Below, in pieces: positions 19,525-28,539 of a stretch of 28,539 bases of DNA. Each line of letters begins with the position of its first letter. Position 1 is the stretch's first letter. The position numbers were made by a program, and so were the translations under genes. The notes under the pieces are model-generated. The model saw nothing but the letters and a program-made list of their open reading frames with translations, was not told the origin of the DNA and ran no database searches. The DNA is from Rhodocollybia butyracea (lineage: Eukaryota > Basidiomycota > Agaricomycetes > Agaricales > Omphalotaceae): contig JADNRY010000741.1 of the NCBI GenBank assembly GCA_015501585.1, positions 1 through 28,539 of the forward strand. Direction: 5' to 3'.

Positions 19525-22248
19525 TTAATGAAACCATCATTCCCGAGGACACCGTCTGCTGTCCAGGGCGCACAACCAATAGCGACAACAATACTGAGCC
19601 TCCCACAAGCCCACAGGAAGTGAATAAAGCAGCCTGGTAGCCCTTCATAAGACTCGAAGGATCTGTCGGATTTGGCTGCTTTTCAAAACATTCTCGAAAA
19701 CAACACTTGTAATGGCGATCCCAAACCCTGCACCAGTCTGGAATGCGGTGTTAATCTGCGCAAATAGTCAATTATTTGAAATTCTTGTGGATTACAGATG
19801 AAAGTGACTCACTAATCCACCGGCGAGAGGACTTTGCGACCGGGGAACAGCGGAGACCAGGGCAATTGAGGCAACGTTATAGGCTATTGAGATACCGGTG
19901 CCGCAGATAATCGTCGTTGGGAACAAAAGCCTAGGAAGGAACATGTTAAATTGTGAAGATATCGTAATATCGGAGACATGTACATACGGCCAGAAGAGAT
20001 CACCAGCTTTTACGGAAGGCTGCTGGCAAGGTCCCGACGCAGCATATGAAAAAGCCTATTACGAGCATAGGTTTCAACTCGAATCTCTCGACAGCCCTTC
20101 CAGTGGCGATACAGGCAACGAATCCCCAGAGACCCATTGGCTTAAAGAAAGAAGAGAAAGATTCCGTCAGGGCATTCAAGCGTGCAAAAAGTTGGAAGAT
20201 AGCTTACAATCATATACAGCCCCGTATTCAGGGGTGTCAGGAATAGAACCTCTTGCGCGATGAGCGACAGGTAGTATATCACCGAAGCCCACCTAACGAA
20301 TATTCTGTAAACGAAAAAGGATCACAAGATAACGAGGCCTCACCAGCAGTAAAAAAGGAAACCAGCACACCAAATTCCTGCGAAGGAAGGGAGCTGAAGA
20401 GATGAGGGAGGGAACACTATTATAAAAATCGAAGGCTCTACCTTCCATAAATACAAAGGCTAATATCGATTCTAGATTTTAGGTCAAGCTTGCAGAGTAA
20501 CGTCCACGTACCATAATTGGATTCGGGACCTACAAGAAAGACAGTAATAAAATTCAATACCAATCTTTGCAAAGCAGAGGTAATACGTACTTTTCGTTCA
20601 GCCCACGCGAAGCCTAAGAGGACCAATATTCTATTTAGAAAAAGCGCCGTCAAAACAAGTCAAGGTGAAGGAAAAAGATAAACATACGATACGATCAGGG
20701 TAGCCACCACGATGGGTTTATTCCATCCAGAAAACTTCAGACTGACAAAGCGCAAACGTCATCAAAACGATTCCACTAGGCAGCGAGATATGAGCGATGA
20801 TTACCAAAATAAATATGGAGTTTACCTCGTGCCGAGGCCAGCTCCCAATAAGTCTAGCGAGGGTTTTCGTCCTTTGTTTTTCCTATGTTCCTGAGGGAAT
20901 GAGAACCACCCGGATATAGCAAGGATACCAATAAGAGGGGCGTTGATGTAGAAAATGAATCTCCACCCGACAGTTCCGCTGAGGATACCTGCACCAAAGA
21001 ATATATATGACTCACCTTGCGCCGACTCAAAAAAAGAAATTAAAAGACTCACCCCCTAAGATCAACCCAACTACGAAACCCAGAGCTCCAGCAGCACCAA
21101 AAAATACTCAGCGCCCTATGCTTCTCATTCCCGACAAAATAGTTTGACAAAACTCCGATCGCACTAGGAACAGACGCGGCTGCTCCGAGACCTTGCAAGG
21201 CACGAAATATGATGCACTGTACACCAGTGCGAGAGGTCCCACATGCGACGGAGAAAACCATCATCCAGAGCATACCACCAGTGAACATCGCACGGCGCCC
21301 GAAGCGGTCAGAAAGAACACCAGCGAGGAGAAGGAAAGCCACCAAAGGTTAGAGTGTAGGCAGAGATGAGCCAAGACTGGGATCCTAACAAAGATTTAAA
21401 TGCTATAACCGCGGATCGAGAGACAGGTTTAAAAGACCTACCGTCATGAAGGTCGAATTCTTGGGCGATACGTGGGACCGCGATGTTGATTGAGGACATC
21501 CAGATGTTATCCACTAGTTGGGCAAAACACGCGGTTCCCTATTCCAAAAAAAAAGAGTCAAGCATCCAAGCGTAACAGAACCATAATCAAGCACCGTACC
21601 AGAATCGTTCCGCCTCTCCAACTCGCAATCTTTCCCGTCACAACAATTATCAGGCATATCCTCCACCTCGGACTTCTCGAAGGGTGCTCCGATCCCTGTC
21701 CCCGGCTTCTGAAGGATAGTTTCGAGCCCCAGCATCCTATCCTTCTTATAACTATAAGCTCGGCTCAGGCATCGCAATCTCATAACCAGGTGTAGTCAAC
21801 TCCTCGTGCATGATCTGCGTTGTCCGTGACATCCTACGTGTACCCACTAATGTGTGTTCACTTTTTAGAAGCGACTGATCATGGTGGGTTTCGTCGACGT
21901 GATTCGAATGGCTCATGCGCCTTTCGGTACCGGACGCGTGGATGGAGGGAAGATACGCATGCAAGGCTGATATTGGAGGCCATCGAGCTGTTACGGCAGG
22001 TTTTGTGTCTCGGATGCCACGATGCTCGAACCGCGCCGACTGCAGAAAAGGCTACCTAGTTGGCTACGGCTGGACTCCGGATTGGGATTGGGGACGTCGT
22101 GGATGGATTCATCTTCGGATTCATCATCCACGGCGAACTCGTCGTCAGGCTTGGAGACTGCTTCGTGAGCGGCGATAAAGTTTTCTAGTGCAGGCCTTGT
22201 GGATGTTGGATGAAAAGTAACCAAAGTCAAGAGCTGAGTTACTTACAT
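19525..22248 (-). pseudogene. DHA2-type MFS drug/metabolite efflux transporter, copy A, broken by several frameshifts
   Basis: Segments in order on the minus strand: an acidic N-terminal tail (PALENFIAAHE, DDEFAVDDESEDESIHDV), SNHVDETHHDQS, CFAQLVDNIWMSSINIAVP, the SQSWLISAYTLTFGG helix, MFS motif A (GVLSDRFGRRAMF), IIFRALQGLGAAASVPSAIG, GTVGWRFIFYINAPLIG, RKPSLDLLGAGLG, LLGFAWAERKV, GISIAYNVASIALVS and MKGYQAALFTSCGLVGG. This matches H+-driven multidrug-type permeases of 14 helices in the plasma membrane. Against copy B it has extra bases near 21998, 21753, 21341, 21101, 20021 and 19530, each breaking the frame; the last removes the normal stop. Splice sites still look sound (for example 22196-22246). 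The coding frame probably starts at a split ATG (AT at 22247-22248, G at 22195). It is either a pseudogene or an indel-prone assembly. Confidence 0.85.
22196..22246 (-). other. Intron splitting the presumed start codon of MFS copy A
   Basis: On the minus strand cccaat|gtaagt ... cacaag|gcctgc. Removing this 51-nt GT..AG intron joins AT to G and makes an ATG followed in frame by PALENFIAAHE. No ATG lies close upstream in exon 1, and no in-frame ATG precedes PALENF in the unspliced reading. The same arrangement occurs in copy B at 27529-27582. Confidence 0.6.
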
Positions 22249-22626
22249 TGGGAGGGGAAAGATGGAAGAAAATGGGGAAAAGATTTCGCTTGAGCCTGGA
22301 TTTACTTATGGACAACACGGGGACTCTTTACCTCATCCGCGGAAGACAAGGAAGAACGGCCTACACGCGGCGGTAGTGCTGAACGCCCGCAATGTTTTAT
22401 ACCTTGTTCCTTTTTAGGATAGAGATGAATATCAACTTGTAAACAACTAAGTACATCGTGGTCCGAGATAAGTGAATGGATACCTATCATATCCAGATCA
22501 TATCCTGAAATGGATCATTTTCCTTGCTTTGACCTCTGTTGAGGGTAAACTCTTGAACTCCATGTTGGCCAGCAGCTTTGGGGTACGCGAGTACGGGGAA
22601 GCCTACAAGCAGCGAAGGACGATGTG

Positions 22627-23312
22627 TAGCGAAGTAGTCTCTTGTTGAAACTGGCGCCCATCGGCACCTGACACGCTCCTTATCATTTCACTTATCTTTA
22701 TCGCAGTTTACTCGCTCGTTACTTACTCGCTTTCTTTCATATAATATCCACTTTATAGTAATAGTCTTTGACAAGTATAGCTAGCTATGTACTGTAAGTA
22801 CGATAGGTTCTACGGAATCAAAACCCACACGTTTACAACGGTTCTCTCGCACCTCTCTAAAATCCCCCACTTCGTGTGATACTACCGTGATTCGTCACCT
22901 GGTGTTTACACGATGCGTGTATATGACATTAAGGCCTCCGTTCTGTAAAATGAAGATGAGAAACTAAAATTTGGGAAGAAAAACTCTGAAATAGTTAATG
23001 CGAGTAAGAAACCTGAGCCGATGCATCGGCCAATGTGACAATTCGCGGCGCCACGCGCGCGGCGCATATTACTAGACTGTGGTTGACGCGGTCCTCGGCG
23101 CAATCTACAGCAAATCATGACCGTAACAAGAGTATGGAGAATACAGCAAGCAGCAGGGACCGCATGAACGAAGAAAATTTGCAGCTTTTTACAGCCATTA
23201 CTGCTGCTGCTGCTGCACTTGCTGCGTTGTGGCAGGGAGCCAAACACGCACCCACTCATGACTGGTTCATTCACCGGTGCAATTGAAAGGCGCCGTATGT
23301 GGCCTCACTAAA
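22627..23312. other. Region between the MFS units, no definite gene
   Basis: It contains pyrimidine-rich and TATA-like tracts and a short plus-strand frame (23035-23286) whose end reads MNEENLQLFTAITAAAAALA, an Ala-rich helix encoded by gctgctgctgctgc. It could be a remnant of a transposon-associated N terminus, but I have no firm link. Confidence 0.35.
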
Positions 23313-23526
23313 TCACACACGAGAACTACGAAAAAATCCGCTCAGCGGATTTGTGTGCAGAAAGAAAGCAGATTAGCCTTATTAGGATAATCATTGGTTT
23401 TCAGTTTGCTTGAAATGGCAACTGAAACCTTGGATAAACCATAAAAGGATAATCTCATCTTATCGGGAAATTTCAATACACATTTCCGCTGAGCGGAATT
23501 TTTTTTTCGTATTTCCCGTGTGTCCA
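23313..23526. mobile_element. Foldback MITE-like element with TCCGCTCAGCGGA cores
   Basis: The left arm (acacacgagaactacgaaaaaa then tccgctcagcgga, 23315-23352) is matched by the reverse complement of the right arm (acacacgggaaatacgaaaaaaa then ttccgctcagcgga, ending about 23524). Complementarity continues inwards (gattagcc.t against gattatcc.t, and ggttttcagtttgc against ggtttcagttgc) to a loop of about 8 nt near 23410-23417. So nearly all of the 214 bp is one inverted repeat, and each arm also holds its own short palindrome. It has no coding capacity and I found no clear target-site duplication. Confidence 0.75.
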
Positions 23527-23835
23527 GACAGGATAACAGGAACGGGCTCTGGTCTATTAATACTAGTCAGTGGTTGTACGGTAAAGAGAAGTAATAAATA
23601 GGGTAATTGGAAATAAGGCCCGAGTCCGGGCCGGTAATTACTGTTAATCTAAGTCCAAAACATTGATGAGCTTCTTGCTGATATGTTTTTATTTGTGGAT
23701 AGTATGTTATCATTAGTAATCTAAATTGGAGGTTGAAATAAATGTCTCCGACGTATGTTTTGCATGACAAAGTGGGGTCTTTCGTGCACTTCTAAAGGAG
23801 CTTCACCTGCGCAGTGGACTAAGTATCTGTAAATT

Positions 23836-24540
23836 GGTATGTCATGGCTGAGGAGAAGCTAGCAATGTTTCTATGTGCTGCAGTCTCTGCAGGAAGCAAC
23901 CAAGAGTTGCAACTTTCCTTACTTCAAAGACCGCATTAGTGCTATTGATGGATCTCATTTTCATGCAAGTTTTTCATGCCCATGTCAATGTTGGCTCACT
24001 TCAGGAATCAAGAAGGATGGATCTCATAGAATGTCTTGGTTGCTTGCCTTTTATCCCTGGTATTTTTGCTATATACTATTATACTCAGTGGATGTGAAGG
24101 TAGTGCTGGAGATGCTGCATTTTTGAGGATGCACATCGAGCAACCTTGCGATTACCTGAAGGAAGTATATGCTGGGTAATGCAGGTTAAGTTTCTCAACT
24201 TGCAATGCTCTGCTTGTTCCATACCGTGGTGTGCGGTATCATCTCGAAGAGTGGGAACAAGTAAATTTATGGTAAGAGTGTTTACTTATCACGCTTTATA
24301 TTCATATTTCTTTCTAACCCCCGTAACTACCGTCTACAAGGAACAGGGTTCAATTGTCAACATGCAAAATGCCATCGAGCGTATGATGTATGCAAGTCTT
24401 TGGTATATGCAAACGCAGATTCAAAACTCTCAACACCACTCCAGAATACCCATTCTCGATCCAAGCAAAAAAGTACCTGCATTGGTGCTATTCACAATTT
24501 ATATGTATCAGTGATCCTGGGGACTAGGGATATTATATGC
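23836..24540 (+). pseudogene. Decayed PIF/Harbinger (DDE) transposase fragment
   Basis: Family blocks are spread over three frames: MAEEKLAMFLCAA (about 23844), AGSNQELQ, then PYFKDRISAIDGSHFHA (first Asp of the catalytic triad region, about 23918-23970), AHRATLRLPEGS, LVPYRGVRYHLEEWEQVNLW (about 24208-24271), NLQHAKCHRAYDV and GAIHNLYVSVI. Compared with a full PIF/Harbinger transposase, the stretch between GSNQELQ and PYFKD is missing and several frame changes and stops follow, so the protein cannot be made. It sits between the two MFS units. Confidence 0.8.
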
Positions 24541-24678
24541 AAAGTTTGGCTGCAGAGAGGCAGATTTTACAAGCTATGCAAGACAAAGATATGGATGGGC
24601 GCTTGACAAGGGAGGTGAACTGCATGGTACTATTGTAGTAGGGCTAGATTGCCCTCTCATTGTCGAGTACTACTCTAC

Positions 24679-27600
24679 GTACTCTAGATAGCCAAAAACG
24701 CAGCAAATCTGACACATCGATGATCATGCCAACAAAATGGATCCCACCCGATTTAGAGCTTTCTGGTGCCCGAGCAAGGAAAAAGGTTTCAGTTTTCACA
24801 AAATTCTAGATATCCCAGAAAAACAACAGCTCTAATAACGAAGCTAAATATAAAACCCAAAAAAATTGAAACTTAATGAACCATCATTCCCGAGGACACC
24901 GTCTGCTGTCCAGGGCGCACAACCAATAGCGACAACAATACTGAGCCTCCCACAAGCCCACAAGATGTGAACAAAGCAGCCTGGTAGCCCTTCATAAGAC
25001 TCGAAGGATCTGTCGGATTTGGCTGCTTTTGCAAAACATTCTCGTAAACAACACTTGTGATGGCGATCCCAAACCCTGCACCAATCTGGAATGCGGTGTT
25101 AATCTACGCAAATAGTCAATTATTTGGAATTCTTGTGGATTACAGATGCAAGTGACTCACTAATCCACCGGCGAGAGACTTTGCGACCGGGGGAACAGCG
25201 GAGACCAGGGCAATTGAGGCAACATTATAGGTATTGAGATACCGGTGGCACAGATAATCGTCGTTGGGAACAAAAGCCTAGGAAGGAACATGTTAAATTG
25301 TAAAAGATATAGAGATATCGGAGACATGTACATACGGCCAGAAGAGATCACCAGCTTTTACGAAGGCTGCTGGCAAGGTCCCGACGCAGCATATGAGAAA
25401 GCCTATTACAAGCAGAGGTTTCACCTCCGAATCTCTCAACAGCCCTTCCAGTGGCGATACTGACAACGAATCCACAGAGACCCGTTGGCTGAAAGAAAGA
25501 AGAGAAAGATTCCGTCAGGGCATTCAAGCGTGCAAAAAGTTTGAAGATAGCTTACAATCATATACAGCCCAGTGTTCAGGGTGTCAGGAATAAAACCTCT
25601 TGTGCGATGAGCGACAGGTAGTATACCACCGAAGCCCACCTAACGAATGTTGTGTAAACGAAACAGGATAGGTACTAAGATAACGAGGCTCACCAGCAGT
25701 ACACAAGGAAGCCAGCACACCAAATTCCTGCAAAAGAAGGAAGCTAAAGGGATGAGAGAGGAAATACTAGTATATGAGGGCTCTACCTTCCATAGATACA
25801 AAGGCTAATATCGACGCAATTATTTTTAGTTCAAGCTTGCGAAGTAACGTTCACGTACCATAATTGGATTCGGGACCTACAAGAAAGACAGTAACAAAAT
25901 TCAATACCAACCCTTTACCATACACAGGTAATACGTACTTTTCTTTCAGCCCAGGCGAAGCCTAAGAGAACCAATACTCTATAAAAAAGGGCTATTAGTT
26001 TAAGTAAGGTAACGTGAAGGAAAAGATCAGCATACGATACGATCAGGGTAACCACTACGATCGGTTTATTCCATCCAGAAACTTCAGATTGACAAAGTGC
26101 AAAGGTCATCAGAACAATTCCACTGGGCAGCGAGATATCAGCGATGGTTAGCTATAATAAAACATGCGGTTTACCTCGTCCCGAGGCCAGCTCCCAGCAG
26201 GTCTAGCGAGGGTTTTCGTCCTGTGTTTCTCCGATTTTCCTGAGGGAACGATAACCATCCGGATACAGCGAGGATACCAATGAGAGGGGCGTTGATGTAG
26301 AAAATGAATCTCCACCCAACAGTTCCGCTGAGAATACCTGCACCGGAGAATATGAGGCATCTGCGCCGACTCAAAAAGAAATTAAAAAGACTCACCCCCC
26401 AAGATCAACCCAACCACGAAACCCACAGCCCCAGCGGCACCAAAAATACTCAACGCCCTATGCTTCTCATTCCCGACAAAAAAGTTTGACAAAACCCCGA
26501 TCGCGCTAGGAACAGACGCGGCTGCTCCAAGGCCTTGCAAGGCACGAAAGATGATGCATTGCACACCAGTGCGAGAGATCCCACAGGCGACGGAGAAAAC
26601 CATCATCCAGAGCATGCGCCAGTGAACATCGCACGGCGCCCGAAGCGGTCAGAGAGAACACCAGCGAGGAGAAGGAAGCCGCCGAACGTTAGAGTGTAGG
26701 CGGAGACGAGCCAAGACTGGGATCCTAAGGAAGATTTATATACTATAACCGCGGATCGGTTGAAAGACCTACCATCGTGAAGGTCGAATTCTTGGGCGAT
26801 ACGTGGGACCGCGATATTGATCGAGGTCATCCAGATGTTATCCACTAGTTGAGCAAAACACGCAGTTCCCTGTTCAAAAAAAAAGAGTCAAACATACAAG
26901 CGTACGGGGGCCATAATCAAACACGTTACCAAGATCGTTCCGCCTCTCCAGCTCGCAATCTTCCCCGTTGCACGATTATCAGGCGCATCCTCCACCTCGA
27001 ACGTTTCAAATGGTTCTCCGATCTCAGTCGCCGGCGTCTGAAGTATAGTTTCGAGTCCTGCCATGCCATCCTTCTTATAACTATAGCTCGGCTCGGGCAT
27101 CGCAATCTCATAACCAGCGCGCAGTCAACTCCTCGCGCATGATCTGCGTTGTCCGTGACATCCTACGCGTATCTACTAATGCGCGTTCACTTTTTAGAAG
27201 CGACGGATCATGGTCGGTTTTGTCGACGTGGTTTGAATGGCTCACGCGCCTTTCGGTACCGGATGGGTGGATGGAGGCTGATACGGCTGCTAGACTGATA
27301 TTGGAGGCCATCGAGCTGTTACGGGGGTTTCGTGTCTCGGATGCCACGATGCTCGAACCGCGTCGACTGCGGAAAAGGCTGCCTAGCCTGCTACGGCTGG
27401 ACTCTGGATTGGGGTTGGAGTTGGGGACGTCGTGGATGGACTCATCTTCGGATTCATCGTCCACGGCGAACTCGTCGTCAGGCTTGTAGTCTGCTTTGTG
27501 GGCTGCGATAAAATTTTCTAGTGCAGGCCTGGTGGATGTTGGATGAAAAGCAATCAAAGTCGAGAGCTTGAGTTTTACTTACATTGGGAGGAGAAAGATG

Positions 27601-27908
27601 AAAGAAAAAGGGGAAAAGATTTCGCTCGAGCCTGGATTTATGTATGACAACACGGTGACTCTTTACCTCATCCGCGGAAGGAAAGGAACAAAAAAAGGGA
27701 GACGGCCCACACGCGGCATAGTAGTGCTGAACGCCGGAATAACCTTTGTCCCAACTGCATCACGGTCCGAGATAAGCGAATGGATATCCCAAAACGGATC
27801 ATTTTACCTGCTTTGACCTCCATTGAGGGTAACTCTTAAACTCCATGTTGGCCAGCAGCTTTGGGGTACGCAGTACGGGGAATCCTACAAGCAACGAAGA
27901 CGATGTGT
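24679..27908. repeat. 3.2-kb duplicated unit, copy B
   Basis: Partner of 19304-22626, same orientation, start-to-start distance about 5.4 kb. The copies are readily aligned throughout, including introns and flanks, so the unit was duplicated as DNA rather than through RNA. Confidence 0.92.
24873..27584 (-). pseudogene. DHA2-type MFS transporter, copy B, broken by its own frameshifts
   Basis: It shows the same segments as copy A: PALENFIAAHKADYKPDD, a Ser/Arg-rich tail (SRSRLGSLFRSRRGSSI), MPEPSYSYKKDGMAGLETI, DNIWMTSINIAVPRIAQEF, GVLSDRFGRRAMF (motif A), RTGVQCIIFRALQGLGAA, GAAGAVGFVVGLILGG, AGILSGTVGWRFIFYINAPL and VIGFLICCVGTLPAAFVKAG. Copy B keeps frame at several sites where copy A is broken (21998, 21753, 21341, 21101, 20021 and 19530 in A). 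It has private indels near 27118, 26617, 25427, 25230, 25192 and 25176. The 3' end reads SSGMMVH-stop at 24873. Intron 27529-27582 splits the presumed ATG as in copy A. The role would be proton-coupled efflux at the plasma membrane if it were functional. Confidence 0.85.
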
Positions 27909-28211
27909 GTGTGAGCATCAAGACTCGCGATAGGAATTATGTTCATGCCAACACACGGCTCGGAACATGTGAAACGAAGACCCTGCAAAAATTAGTATGG
28001 GCTGGGCTGAGGGCTCGTCAACATTCCTCGTAATTGCATCTAGGGCAATGTGCCAACAGCCAGCCAGCTGTCACTTTCTCCCTAAACAATCCCCAAACAA
28101 AACGGAAAGAGATCATAATTATTGCAGCATCTCAAGCTCCAGCGCTGTGAGAGGAAAAGAGGCGGCGGAAACTGAAATCCACCAGGTTCAACGCGCAAAC
28201 ACCATGTATAA
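27909..28211. other. Flank of copy B, no gene recognised
   Basis: Sequence beyond the end of the duplicated unit. It holds only short open frames without family signal. Confidence 0.35.
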
Positions 28212-28498
28212 CACTGTAGAATCCTGCGACGGCGTGTATAGGAAGAATGATGAATACGGCGAAGTTCGATAACAGTGAGCCGCTGAGCTAGCCGTGTGAT
28301 GCGTGCGTGTGTTTAGAGAATAAGGATAAGAAGCTATACTGGAAAACTTAAGTATTAGGCCAGAGACCGAGAAAAACGTCACTGTAGAATCCTGCGACGG
28401 CGTGTATGGGATGAGAAAAGAATGATGAATCCGGCGAAGTTTGACATTAGTGAGGCGCTGAGCTAGCCGTGTGGTGCGTGCGTGTGTTTAGAGGATAG
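28212..28498. repeat. Pair of 110-119-bp direct repeats
   Basis: Copy 1 is at 28212-28322 and copy 2 at 28380-28498. Both contain cactgtagaatcctgcgacg, gaatgatgaat.cggcgaagtt, cgctgagctagccgtgtg and tgcgtgcgtgtgtttagag. They are separated by about 57 bp of unrelated sequence. Copy 2 has a few inserted bases (gggatgagaaaa for agga). There is no coding signal, and the array may continue outside the window. Confidence 0.85.
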
Positions 28499-28539
28499 AT
28501 GGAAATCATTGATAGGATAAAAAGCTTAGTGAAAAAGTT

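Larger units (their letters stand above)
19304..22626. repeat. 3.3-kb duplicated unit, copy A
   Basis: It aligns by eye over its whole length with 24679-27908 in the same orientation. It begins near gtactct..a.agccaaaaacg and ends near tccatgttggccagcagctttggggtacgc...gacgatgtgt. The two copies differ by scattered substitutions and many single-base indels. The unit holds one MFS gene with its flanks. Confidence 0.92.

Noticed and set aside
23836..24540. An active Harbinger transposon
   Set aside because: An internal deletion, several frame changes and stops are visible, and I see no terminal inverted repeats bounding it.

Overview
The window looks like nuclear DNA from an agaricomycete (mushroom-type basidiomycete). 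The genes are split by many short introns of about 50-65 nt with GT..AG ends and CTAAC/CTGAC-like branch sites. The families also fit: a NACHT-WD40 receptor with a basidiomycete-type N-terminal motif, a DUF6534-type membrane protein, and degenerate PIF/Harbinger DNA. All gene models were built by reading splice sites and frames by eye; no database search was run.

Layout: (1) 1-3621, minus: the 5' and central part of a NACHT-WD40 (NLR-like) gene. It ends in a homogeneous array of 129-bp WD40-coding repeats that runs off the window, and it carries a frame break just before the P-loop. (2) 5993-7852, minus: a 16-exon DUF6534-type seven-helix protein gene with several micro-exons and one apparent 1-nt deletion. 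(3) 10253-10857, minus: an intact SDHAF3 (Acn9/Sdh7) gene, the mitochondrial succinate dehydrogenase assembly factor. (4) 12716-13390, plus: a small secreted protein with a His...Cys layout reminiscent of LRAT/permuted NlpC-P60 folds. (5) 14811-16260, minus: an ABHD11/Imo32-type alpha/beta hydrolase. (6) 16536-18221, minus: a single-pass surface protein with a Ser/Pro-rich cytoplasmic tail. (7) 19304-22626 and 24679-27908: two copies of a 3.3-kb unit. Each carries a broken DHA2-type MFS transporter gene, and a decayed PIF/Harbinger transposase and a foldback element lie between them.

Duplication dominates the window. The SDHAF3-ABHD11 junction exists twice (about 10829-11545 and 14279-14975). 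The first copy keeps the last two ABHD11 exons as a relic, the second keeps the SDHAF3 5' end as a relic, and further fragments of the same locus lie at about 5212-5490 and 14027-14140. The MFS unit is duplicated 5.4 kb apart, and a 115-bp repeat pair closes the window. Two MITE-like foldback elements (12071-12231 and 23313-23526) also stand out.

The genes do not form an obvious pathway. SDHAF3 and the ABHD11-type hydrolase are both expected to act in mitochondria and were probably neighbours before the duplication. The NLR-like gene, secreted protein, surface protein and transporters are typical of fast-evolving accessory regions. Several genes are broken only by 1-2-nt indels with splice sites intact. 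This means either recent pseudogenisation or indel errors in the assembly, and the sequence alone cannot separate the two.
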